Shown piece by piece: positions 42,612 through 49,668 of a stretch of 64,000 bases of DNA. The stretch's first letter is position 1; each line of letters opens with the position of its first letter. The DNA lies in NCBI GenBank assembly GCA_035765535.1, contig DASTXE010000003.1, positions 62,001-126,000 of the forward strand, read 5' to 3'. The notes below the pieces were generated by a model. That model had not been told where the DNA came from. It saw only the letters and a list, made by a program, of their open reading frames with translations, and made no database searches. This DNA comes from Rickettsiales bacterium. GTDB lineage: Bacteria; Pseudomonadota; Alphaproteobacteria; Rickettsiales; JABCZZ01. The translations under genes and the position numbers were made by a program.

Positions 42612-43427
42612 ATGCAGCAGGTTCAGGAAGGCAATATCGGTGGGTTGATCCGCCAGTGGCGCGTACATCGCAGGCTGAGCCAGATGGATTTTGGCCTGAT
42701 GGCGGGGGTGTCGAGCAGGCATTTAAGCTTTATCGAGACAGGGCGTTCAAAACCCAGCCGCGAGATGATCCTGCAGCTGGCTCGGTCTTTGGAGCTTTCT
42801 TACCGGCAGACCAATGCCATGCTGAAGGCAGGTGGTTTTGCGGAAATTTACAGGACGGAAGAATATAATGATGTGCAGCTGAAACTGCCGCTGGAAGTGA
42901 TGCGCAAGATGCTAAAAACGCACGATCCGTTTCCGGCATTTGTGATCGACCGTCACTGGAATATCGTGGAAGCCAATAAGGGATTGCAGGTATTACTGGA
43001 GGGCGTGGGTCCTGCATTGCTTGCGCAGCCTGCTAACGCGTTTCGCATAAGCCTGCATCCGAAAGGGCTGTCTTCGCGCATTATCAATTTTGCGCAGTGG
43101 CGTGCCTTCGCGCTTGATCGTCTTGCGCAGGAAGCGGACAAAACAGCAGATACGGTGCTGGCTGACTTGCTTAAAGAGTTTCGGTCTTATCGTTATAAAG
43201 CGGCTACGTTGGAAGAGAGCATAGATGCAGCCTATGCGGACACGCCCTTTATACCGTTCAGGCTGAAAACGGATTTGGGTGAACTTAACCTGTTCGGTAC
43301 CGTCACGCGGTTCGGTACCCCTAACCATGTGCTGCTGTCGGAGCTCGCCGTGGAACAGTTCTTCCCGGCGGACGAGCAAAGCGCCAAAGTCATGCGTACC
43401 TTGCATTCACGTTGCGCTAAAACATAA
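42612..43427 (+). CDS. XRE regulator with MmyB-like ligand-binding domain
   Basis: 271 aa. Residues ~10-70 are an XRE helix-turn-helix (RRLSQMDFGLMAGVSSRHLS, then FIETGRSKPS). The rest is the MmyB-like PAS-related domain (FPAFVIDRHWNIVEANKGLQ, then FIPFRLKTDLGELNLFGTV). Members in Streptomyces and proteobacteria bind small molecules, sometimes fatty acids. It divergently faces the alpha/beta hydrolase, and the inverted repeat between them is the probable binding site. ybgC follows after 75 bp. Confidence 0.9.
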   Translation: MQQVQEGNIGGLIRQWRVHRRLSQMDFGLMAGVSSRHLSFIETGRSKPSREMILQLARSLELSYRQTNAMLKAGGFAEIYRTEEYNDVQLKLPLEVMRKMLKTHDPFPAFVIDRHWNIVEANKGLQVLLEGVGPALLAQPANAFRISLHPKGLSSRIINFAQWRAFALDRLAQEADKTADTVLADLLKEFRSYRYKAATLEESIDAAYADTPFIPFRLKTDLGELNLFGTVTRFGTPNHVLLSELAVEQFFPADEQSAKVMRTLHSRCAKT

Positions 43428-43502
43428 AACTGGAAATTTACCGTTGCCGTTTTCTAAATTCTGCGGCATAAAGAACAGAATTTAGCGCATTGCTTTCGTT
43501 CT

Positions 43503-43898
43503 ATGAAGCCAGCCCATACCTGTCAGTACAGAGTCTATTACGAAGATACGGACACCGCAGGGATCGTTTACTACGCTAATTATCTGAAATTTGCTGAGCG
43601 GGCGCGTACGGAATGGCTGAGGGAACTGGGGTTTTCCCAGTCCAAATGGCTGGCCGAAAGCGGAATCGGGTTTGTCGTGCGGCATTGCGAGGCGGATTTT
43701 ATCGCTCCGGCAAGGCTGGATGACATGATCTCGATTGAAACGCACTTGCAAGAAGCAAGCAAAGTGCGTATGAAAATGCGACAGATTATAAAAAGAAATG
43801 AAAAAACACTTGCCGACCTGACTGTCACCATCGCATGTGTGAAGGAAGGGAAACCGGCGAGATTGCCGCCAGAGCTGGAGAAATTGGGAAAACGGTAA
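43503..43898 (+). CDS. ybgC: Tol-Pal-associated acyl-CoA thioesterase YbgC
   Basis: 131 aa hotdog-fold thioesterase. The motif YYEDTDTAGIVYYANYLKF holds the catalytic Asp17, then FAERARTEWLRELGF. It hydrolyses acyl-CoA or acyl-ACP near the membrane and is linked to Tol-Pal by conserved gene order, as here where tolQRA follow. No strong ribosome binding site is visible. Confidence 0.95.
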   Translation: MKPAHTCQYRVYYEDTDTAGIVYYANYLKFAERARTEWLRELGFSQSKWLAESGIGFVVRHCEADFIAPARLDDMISIETHLQEASKVRMKMRQIIKRNEKTLADLTVTIACVKEGKPARLPPELEKLGKR

Positions 43899-43959
43899 CG
43901 CATGGAGCGTAGTCGTTTCCCTGAACTTTGCGTATTTCACATTTTCGAGGTATATTACC

Positions 43960-44706
43960 ATGGTTAACACCGCCGTCGATCCCGTACAGGCAACCGATAT
44001 TGCAAATGGCGTTGCCGTTCCTGTAGCCCACAAGATGTCCTTCCTCGGCATGTTCATGAGTGCCGAGCCGGTCGTTCAGATCGTGATGCTGATGCTCCTG
44101 CTGGCATCCTTCTGGGCATGGGCGACCATTTTCGACAAATGGCTCACTTTCCGCACCATCAACGCTAAGGCCACGAAATTCGAGACGGATTTCTGGGCGA
44201 GCGAGGCGCTGGATAAATTCTATGAGCGCGTGAAGAAAAAAGCCAACCACCCGATGGGGGTCATTTTCGTCGCGGCGATGGACGAATGGTTCCGCTCCCG
44301 CATCCGCGATATTGCAGCGGCTAACCTTGCGCAGAAACTGGGCGTACGCGAGCGCATCCATCAGGTGATGATGGTGGCGCGCAACCGCGAGATTGAAAAG
44401 CTGGAAAACGGTCTGGGCTTCCTTGCGACCATCGGTTCCTCCGCGCCGTTTATCGGCCTGTTCGGCACGGTACTGGGTATCATGCACAGCTTCACCTCGA
44501 TTGCGGTAGCGAAGAATACGTCGCTCGTAAGCGTGGCTCCTGGTATCGCGGAAGCGCTGTTTGCGACCGCGATCGGGCTTTTCGCGGCGATTCCGGCGGT
44601 GATCGCCTACAATAAATTCTCCGGCGAGCTGGAAAAATTCTCTGGCAAGCTGGAAGATTTCAGCGTTGAGTTCAATCTGTTGATGTCACGTCAGATCGAG
44701 GGATAA
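43960..44706 (+). CDS. tolQ: TolQ proton channel subunit
   Basis: 248 aa with three membrane helices (near 28-48, 145-165 and 180-200). Family motifs: LLASFWAWATIFDKW, ATIGSSAPFIGLFGTVLGIM, and APGIAEALFATAIGLFAAIPAV. With TolR it uses the proton gradient to power TolA during division. 61 bp after ybgC and 1 bp before tolR. Confidence 0.97.
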   Translation: MVNTAVDPVQATDIANGVAVPVAHKMSFLGMFMSAEPVVQIVMLMLLLASFWAWATIFDKWLTFRTINAKATKFETDFWASEALDKFYERVKKKANHPMGVIFVAAMDEWFRSRIRDIAAANLAQKLGVRERIHQVMMVARNREIEKLENGLGFLATIGSSAPFIGLFGTVLGIMHSFTSIAVAKNTSLVSVAPGIAEALFATAIGLFAAIPAVIAYNKFSGELEKFSGKLEDFSVEFNLLMSRQIEG

Positions 44707-44707
44707 T

Positions 44708-45178
44708 ATGGGAGCGTCGTTAGGATCTTCCGGTGGCGGCGGGGGCATGCGCTCCAGGGGCTACCGCAAGAAAAGCTTTTCGGAAATCAACGTAACGCCC
44801 ATGGTGGACGTGATGCTCGTGCTGCTGATCATCTTCATGGTGACCGCACCGATGCTCACCGCCGGGGTGCAGGTGGACCTGCCCAAGACGAAGGCTGCTC
44901 CCTTGAACGGTCAGGACGAACCGCTCGTAGTATCCGTGCTGCGTGACGGCCGGGTTTACCTACAGGACCAGAAGGAGCCGATTGCGCTGGAAGCGCTGGG
45001 GCCGAAACTGGCGGCGATTACAGGCGAGAAAACCGATACGCGTATATTTGTGCGCGGCGATAAGGACGTGGATTACGGTACGATCATGCAGGTCGTCGGC
45101 GAAGTGACTTCCGCCGGACTCACCAAAGTAGCGCTTATCACGGAGCCGTCGCAAGGAACCTCCCGCAAAGAGAGATAA
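44708..45178 (+). CDS. tolR: TolR
   Basis: 156 aa ExbD/TolR family. A Gly-rich start (GASLGSSGGGGGMRSRG) precedes INVTPMVDVMLVLLIIFMVT, in which the membrane Asp (near residue 33) is the proton-relay residue. The periplasmic domain contains VFVRGDKDVDYGTIMQVVG-like sequence (RIFVRGDKDVDYGTIMQVVG). It works with TolQ and TolA; all three are in one operon. Confidence 0.97.
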   Translation: MGASLGSSGGGGGMRSRGYRKKSFSEINVTPMVDVMLVLLIIFMVTAPMLTAGVQVDLPKTKAAPLNGQDEPLVVSVLRDGRVYLQDQKEPIALEALGPKLAAITGEKTDTRIFVRGDKDVDYGTIMQVVGEVTSAGLTKVALITEPSQGTSRKER

Positions 45179-45179
45179 C

Positions 45180-46031
45180 ATGCGTGTATCCATGTCAAAG
45201 GGGCAAAAATACTCGCTGGGACTGCATCTCGCACTGCTGCTGTTCATGATTTTCGGCGTACCGGATTTCCTGCACCGCAAGTTCGACGAGCAGCCGGTGG
45301 CCATTTCCGTGGATATATTACCCATCTCTAAAATTAGCAACGTCAAGCCGCATCCGCAATCCGAGCCGCAGAAGAAGCAGCCAGTAGCGGAAAAGCAGAC
45401 GGAGCGTAAGGCAAAGGAAGAGACGCATCAGAAAGCGCCGCCACCACCGCCGAAAAAAGAAGAAGTCGTGAAGAAAGAGCCGGAGAAACCGAAGGAAACG
45501 CCTATTCCGGTCAAGAAAGAGCCTCCGAAGAAAGAGGAAAAGAAGAAGGTCGAGAAGAAGAAAGAACCGGAAAAGCCGAAGGAAAAGAAAGAGGACGATC
45601 TCGACAGCATTCTGAAGAGCGTGGAGAAGCAGGCAAAAGCGGAGGAGTCCAAGCACCCGACGCAGCAGAAGACCGAGCCGAACCAGCATAAGGCCGTTTC
45701 GGATCATTATAACGCAACTCAGCCGCTTTCCATGAGCGAAACCGATGCGATCCGCCAGCAGCTCGAACAATGCTGGACGCCGCCGGAAGGAGCCAAAGAC
45801 GCCGGGAATCTGGCCGTGTTGCTGAAGATCAGCGTCAATCAGGACGGCACGATTACATCCGTGAATCTGGCGCAGGATCGCAATCGCTATAATTCAGATA
45901 CGTTCTTCCGTGCAGCAGCAGATTCGGCCATGCGCGCAGTCAGGGAATGCAGCCCGCTTAAGCATCTGCCGGAAGGCAAATACGATACCTGGCGCGAGAT
46001 GGAGCTGAACTTCGATCCGAAGGATCTATAG
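45180..46031 (+). CDS. tolA: TolA
   Basis: 283 aa. One N-terminal membrane helix (LGLHLALLLFMIFGVPDFL), a Lys/Glu/Pro-rich periplasmic spacer from ~55 to 165 (KKEPEKPKE repeats), then a C-terminal domain with two Cys (QCWTPPEGAKDA and VRECSPLKHLPEGKYDTW). It bridges the inner membrane to Pal and TolB. The operon ends here at a terminator: tolB, pal and cpoB do not follow, unlike the usual order, and must be elsewhere. Confidence 0.93.
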   Translation: MRVSMSKGQKYSLGLHLALLLFMIFGVPDFLHRKFDEQPVAISVDILPISKISNVKPHPQSEPQKKQPVAEKQTERKAKEETHQKAPPPPPKKEEVVKKEPEKPKETPIPVKKEPPKKEEKKKVEKKKEPEKPKEKKEDDLDSILKSVEKQAKAEESKHPTQQKTEPNQHKAVSDHYNATQPLSMSETDAIRQQLEQCWTPPEGAKDAGNLAVLLKISVNQDGTITSVNLAQDRNRYNSDTFFRAAADSAMRAVRECSPLKHLPEGKYDTWREMELNFDPKDL

Positions 46032-46040
46032 GATATATCT

Positions 46041-46072
46041 AAGAGGCCGCCTAAACGGTCTCTTATTTTTTC
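46041..46072 (+). terminator. Rho-independent terminator of the tol operon
   Basis: A 9 bp stem AAGAGGCCG / CGGTCTCTT (one G-T pair) with a 6 nt loop and a T-rich tail (TATTTTTT). It overlaps the 3' end of the convergent patatin gene by a few bases. Confidence 0.85.
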
Positions 46073-47112
46073 CGCATCTTGGGGTGCTTCACATGCGCTA
46101 GGAACGCTTCCTCGATATTGACACTCGAGCCTTTGCCGATCATGTCGAAATTCCGGTCCAGCCAGCGATCCGCCGCCTCACGGCCGAGCTTATGCAGATA
46201 GCAGAAGAAATCCCAGCTTACATTAAGCTTGCTGGAAGCATTCATATGCTGCGTGGTTTTGTGCGACTCAATCAGATGGATGTTAAGCATGCGATAGTTT
46301 GGGTCGGTAAGGTGGCCCTGACTGATGAGTCTGTTAGTAAAATGGATCGCCCGCATTTCGGCGATCAGGCTCGCATTGAAGGAAATTTCATTGAGCCGGT
46401 TGATGATATCCTTGCCGTCCTTGGGCACGCCCTTGCGGACGATCGGGTTGATCTCAACAATGATGATATCGCTTGTGTTGCAATGATAAGTAAGCGGCCA
46501 GATACTCGGGTTGCCCATATAGCCGCCATCCCAGTAGCAGTCATCCTCAATCTCCACGGCCTGGAACAGAAAGGGAAGGCAGGCGGAAGCCATAATGGCA
46601 TCCGGCGTCAGTTCATGCTGACTGAAAATACGCGGCTGGCCGGTCGTCACCGACGTTGCGGCGATAAAAAGTTTGATAGCATCCGAATCGCGCAGGCGCT
46701 CGAAATTAACGGAACGCTCCAGCACGGTGCGAAGCGGATTGATGTTGAGTGGGTTGGTCTGGTAAGGCGAAAAAATGCGCGTAAGCACGTCGAAGAACAT
46801 AAAGGATGGCGACCAGTCCATATTCCATAGCTTGAACAGCTTCTGGAACGGCGCATGCTGGATGGGGCTGAGTTTACCTAGTTCCGAAACATTATACCAG
46901 AACGTATCAAGCGCCTCTCGCGCCCCCTCGCGTCCGTTCTCGGCGTAGCCGTCCGCAAGTACGGCCGCATTCATAGCCCCTGCGCTGGTGCCGCTGATCC
47001 CGTCAATCACCAGCCGTTTGTCTTCCAGCAGACGGTCAAGCACGCCCCAGGTATAGGCGCCATGTGCGCCGCCGCCCTGCAGGGCCAGATTGATGGATTT
47101 CGTGGGGGCCAT
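46063..47112 (-). CDS. Patatin-like phospholipase
   Basis: 349 aa. The oxyanion loop LALQGGGAHGAYTWG, the nucleophile GISGTSAGAMNA (Ser43) and the Asp of the dyad in YWDGGYMGNPSIWPL (Asp195) are all in place, so it is probably an active phospholipase/acyl hydrolase. No signal peptide is seen. It stands alone between the convergent tol operon and the YfiR-like gene. Confidence 0.93.
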   Translation of the reverse strand: MAPTKSINLALQGGGAHGAYTWGVLDRLLEDKRLVIDGISGTSAGAMNAAVLADGYAENGREGAREALDTFWYNVSELGKLSPIQHAPFQKLFKLWNMDWSPSFMFFDVLTRIFSPYQTNPLNINPLRTVLERSVNFERLRDSDAIKLFIAATSVTTGQPRIFSQHELTPDAIMASACLPFLFQAVEIEDDCYWDGGYMGNPSIWPLTYHCNTSDIIIVEINPIVRKGVPKDGKDIINRLNEISFNASLIAEMRAIHFTNRLISQGHLTDPNYRMLNIHLIESHKTTQHMNASSKLNVSWDFFCYLHKLGREAADRWLDRNFDMIGKGSSVNIEEAFLAHVKHPKMRKK

Positions 47113-47188
47113 GTTGGTCTCCGTCTTAAGAAATATGTGCGATTTCGGCGCAGTAAGTCTAGGGGGGAAATCCCGAGCAACGCAAGTT

Positions 47189-47743
47189 TTATTTATTTTT
47201 TATGACCTCGGCGATTTGGAGCAGGCGTGCATCGATCACCAGACCGCTCTCCTGTGCATTGCTGATATTGATGCGTAGGCGCGACTGCTGCCGGGAAAAC
47301 AGGCCAATGGTATTCTGCATGGTCGCCAGTTCGATAATGCCGCCATGGTCTGCAAAACCCGGCTCCGGACTGACAGTCAGTACCGGATGGTGTCTGGTGT
47401 GGTTAAGTAGCGCAGAAGTACGGGCTTCATCGCTGTCGCTGATATACAGGATGGAGCAACCGCTTATCGCATCGTCATTGGCAGGCGACACAAGTGTAAT
47501 ATTTGGATGCCGCGTGCCCTCCATGTAATGTTCAAAAGCCGCGTCGCCGCTTACGCACAGGGTAGGGTCAGGCGCAGCGGAAGGCCAGGTGACGAATTTG
47601 GAAAAATTATAAATCAGGGCCGCCTTGACGGGATAATTCTGCGATATGCTGTCGGACGAATCTCCGGCGGCACTGGCAGCAGCAAGCGGCCAGACAAGCA
47701 AAACGGTTCCAAGAACAAATATTTTTATAAAGCGTGTAAACAT
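47189..47743 (-). CDS. YfiR-family periplasmic protein (DUF4154)
   Basis: Start set at MFTRFIKIFVLGTVLLVWP (ATG 47741-47743); an upstream in-frame GTG is less likely. Signal peptide, then SQNYPVKAALIYNFSKFVTWP, the family signature, then CSILYISDSDEARTSALL. YfiR in Pseudomonas is a redox-sensitive periplasmic inhibitor of the diguanylate cyclase YfiN; YfiN is not adjacent here. A lux-box-like palindrome lies 39-55 bp upstream of the ATG, and the luxR gene is just beyond it, suggesting quorum-linked expression. Confidence 0.82.
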   Translation of the reverse strand: MFTRFIKIFVLGTVLLVWPLAAASAAGDSSDSISQNYPVKAALIYNFSKFVTWPSAAPDPTLCVSGDAAFEHYMEGTRHPNITLVSPANDDAISGCSILYISDSDEARTSALLNHTRHHPVLTVSPEPGFADHGGIIELATMQNTIGLFSRQQSRLRINISNAQESGLVIDARLLQIAEVIKNK

Positions 47744-47781
47744 GGGGGGCGTAGTTAAACTGGTTTTAGAAAAACTATACA

Positions 47782-47799
47782 CCTATCCTAAAGGATAGT
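47782..47799. promoter_or_regulatory. Lux-box-like palindrome upstream of yfiR
   Basis: CCTATCC-TAAA-GGATAGT, symmetrical except for the last base. On the reverse strand it precedes TATAGT (47774-47779), a possible -10, so it would cover the -35, as in LuxR-activated promoters. It is not a terminator: no T tract follows on the luxR strand. It lies just after the luxR stop. Nearly the same sequence occurs at 55024. Confidence 0.55.
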
Positions 47800-47805
47800 T
47801 TTTTG

Positions 47806-48555
47806 TCAGGATTGGATGATGTCCAGAGGTATAAAGCCGAGCTTAATGGCCTTGGCGACACAGAGCGTTTTGGAGTTAGCGTGTAATTTGGCATAAATAT
47901 TCTTCGCATGAAATTTAACAGTAGCCACGGTGCAGCCCCGAATCACGGAGATCTCTTGGGAGGTTTTCCCCTGAGCCCACCATTTCAGGGTTTCGATCTC
48001 GCGTGTAGTGAGGGAAGGCAGGGCGGATTCCGGCGTTTCCTGTTGAAGGTTAAGATCGCAATAGGCGAGATGGAACTGTTCCGTCATCAGCTTGATACGC
48101 GACAGCATGTTTTTATCCGGCGCCACGCCGCCCGCACTGCTCGCGATCCCCACGGCGGCAAGGCTGCCATCCACCCCGTGCAATGTGACTCCGACCCCGT
48201 CATGGAGCCCCGCTTCCTTGCCTTGCCGCATAAGCAGCGTCTGGCTGGCGCTCATGCGCATCATCGTGTGCAATGAGTCCCAGGTGAATACCGGGCGTCC
48301 CCGCAATACATTAAGCACCACAGGATCGATTCTTCCGTATCCGTGTTCTTTATAATAGCGCACCCAGTCTTCCGGATAACTATATTCGATACCGTGGCCT
48401 GCGCGCTTGCCCAATGCCGGAAAGTCGGTAAGAAACGTATAGACGGTGCGGTCAAAGCCAAGCCTGCCCAGGGCGTTTGTGTAAAGCGAAAATAATATTT
48501 CATTCGACGCAGCAGCGTTGGTCTGGTCGATGAAATCCTCAAGAAAATACTGCAT
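47806..48555 (-). CDS. LuxR-family quorum-sensing regulator (solo)
   Basis: 249 aa. The autoinducer-binding domain keeps the key residues of acyl-homoserine-lactone receptors: YPEDWVRYYKEHGYGRIDPVV (Trp64, Tyr68, Asp77, Pro78) and FTWDSL (Trp92). The C-terminal LuxR helix-turn-helix is LTTREIETLKWWAQGKTSQE, then IYAKLHANSKTLCVAKAIKL. No luxI homologue is in the window, so it looks like a LuxR solo that may answer a signal from elsewhere in the genome or from neighbours. The ATG lies inside a dyad (48554-48576) and has no clear ribosome binding site. Confidence 0.9.
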   Translation of the reverse strand: MQYFLEDFIDQTNAAASNEILFSLYTNALGRLGFDRTVYTFLTDFPALGKRAGHGIEYSYPEDWVRYYKEHGYGRIDPVVLNVLRGRPVFTWDSLHTMMRMSASQTLLMRQGKEAGLHDGVGVTLHGVDGSLAAVGIASSAGGVAPDKNMLSRIKLMTEQFHLAYCDLNLQQETPESALPSLTTREIETLKWWAQGKTSQEISVIRGCTVATVKFHAKNIYAKLHANSKTLCVAKAIKLGFIPLDIIQS

Positions 48556-48576
48556 AGCCTACGCTTTGTAGACTAT
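48554..48576. promoter_or_regulatory. Dyad over the luxR start codon
   Basis: ATAG-C-CTAC-GCTTT-GTAG-A-CTAT, two 4 bp arms repeated twice with mismatched centre positions. It overlaps the start codon of luxR and could be an autoregulatory site or an mRNA hairpin. Weak evidence. Confidence 0.3.
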
Positions 48577-48767
48577 TAAGCGCCAGAGGCAAGCGCCAAA
48601 TGCACGCAAAACGCGACAGTCTCGGTTTGTTTGAAGCCAAAACAGGCGATGAATTAGTCTTTTTGTCGGGGCAAGAAGCGCGGTCAGAAGGCCGCGCCTC
48701 TTTAGTCGCCGAAGGCGTTAGGCTCCTGCAAAGGCCAGGAGGCCTTTGCAGGAGCAATTATATAACC
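48556..48767. other. Gene-free spacer between luxR and adc
   Basis: 212 bp. The right half is element B (48678-48755); the left half holds the luxR upstream sequence and no recognisable gene. A frame open on the forward strand from 48600 is an antisense reading of adc. Confidence 0.6.
48678..48755 (+). repeat. Element B, copy 2
   Basis: GCGCGGTCAGAAGGCCGCGC hairpin, TTTAGTCGCCGAAGGCG, TTAGG, then a long perfect palindrome CTCCTGCAAAGGCC / GGCCTTTGCAGGAG. The first two parts match the copy at 31725 with few changes. It lies just after the stop of the acetoacetate decarboxylase gene and may act as its terminator. Confidence 0.75.
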
Positions 48768-49511
48768 CTACTTCAAATAATCATGCAGCACCCTGCCGTA
48801 AGGCAAGGTCATATCGCCGATCATATGCATGCCGCCTACGACGCGTTTCACGGCGAGGTCCGCCACGGGGGCATTGACATGCGGCACGAGATGAATGCGC
48901 GCCGGGCCGCTCCAGCAGCCTTTAACGGTGATCTCGGTCATGTTATAGGCGACGAGCTGCGCTACTTGCGGCTTGCCGTCCACACCGGGAATAAGCTTCA
49001 GGTTCACCTGTGTTTTGCCGAGTATGGCCGCCGTCTTTTCCGGCTCGCTGATATGGCTTTCGTTCTTATAGGCCATCGTTCCCAGTGCGACGAGTTGATC
49101 TGCATAATGCAGTCTTCCTGTCAAGGTGTCTTTTATTACATCTAGTTTAGGTTCGGCATTCTTTTTAGGGAACCCCCAGATTTCACGACCGGCGGCAATA
49201 GGGGCTTCGTCATTGAGATACATGGCGACAATAAAGTTGCAGGCTTCCCCTTTATACGTGCACGGGATAATGCAGCCGCTCTCGCTATACGCGCCGAAGC
49301 CGCTGCTGTCAGGCATATTAATCCACTCGAAAGAAACGAGATTATCTTTGTTCGGCTCTAGCGGCTCCGGCACGATGGAGCGGATGATTTCAGCGTCGGA
49401 TTCATACGTAATAACAAGAAATTCGCGGTTGATGAAGCGATAAGGGCCACGGGGATAACTGGGGCCGAGTGCCGGCATGGAGGAAAGGTTCAGTATCTGT
49501 TCTTTATTCAT
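48768..49511 (-). CDS. Acetoacetate decarboxylase family protein
   Basis: 247 aa. Family motifs: RGPYRFINREFLVITYESD, NDEAPIAAGREIWGFPKK (Schiff-base lysine Lys116) and DTLTGRLHYA. The enzyme releases CO2 from acetoacetate; some members act on other beta-keto acids. The lysine and adjacent Lys117 are both present, as needed for activity. It stands alone, divergent from the GT2 gene, with 157 bp of AT-rich sequence between that hold the latter's promoter. Confidence 0.9.
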   Translation of the reverse strand: MNKEQILNLSSMPALGPSYPRGPYRFINREFLVITYESDAEIIRSIVPEPLEPNKDNLVSFEWINMPDSSGFGAYSESGCIIPCTYKGEACNFIVAMYLNDEAPIAAGREIWGFPKKNAEPKLDVIKDTLTGRLHYADQLVALGTMAYKNESHISEPEKTAAILGKTQVNLKLIPGVDGKPQVAQLVAYNMTEITVKGCWSGPARIHLVPHVNAPVADLAVKRVVGGMHMIGDMTLPYGRVLHDYLK

Positions 49512-49668
49512 ATCATCCTCATTAATGCATTGATTTATTAAAGGGAAAGCAGGTTATAGCGCACCCTAACATTCTGCGGGAATTATTACAAAGAGTTAAT
49601 TTGAAAGATTGCCCCCCTTAAGCAACAATCGGGAATCTGAATAATACTACGCAAAGGATAATTATATT

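Noticed and set aside
47782..47799. Palindrome as terminator of luxR
   Set aside because: On the luxR strand the hairpin is followed by no T tract; the T run lies on the wrong side.
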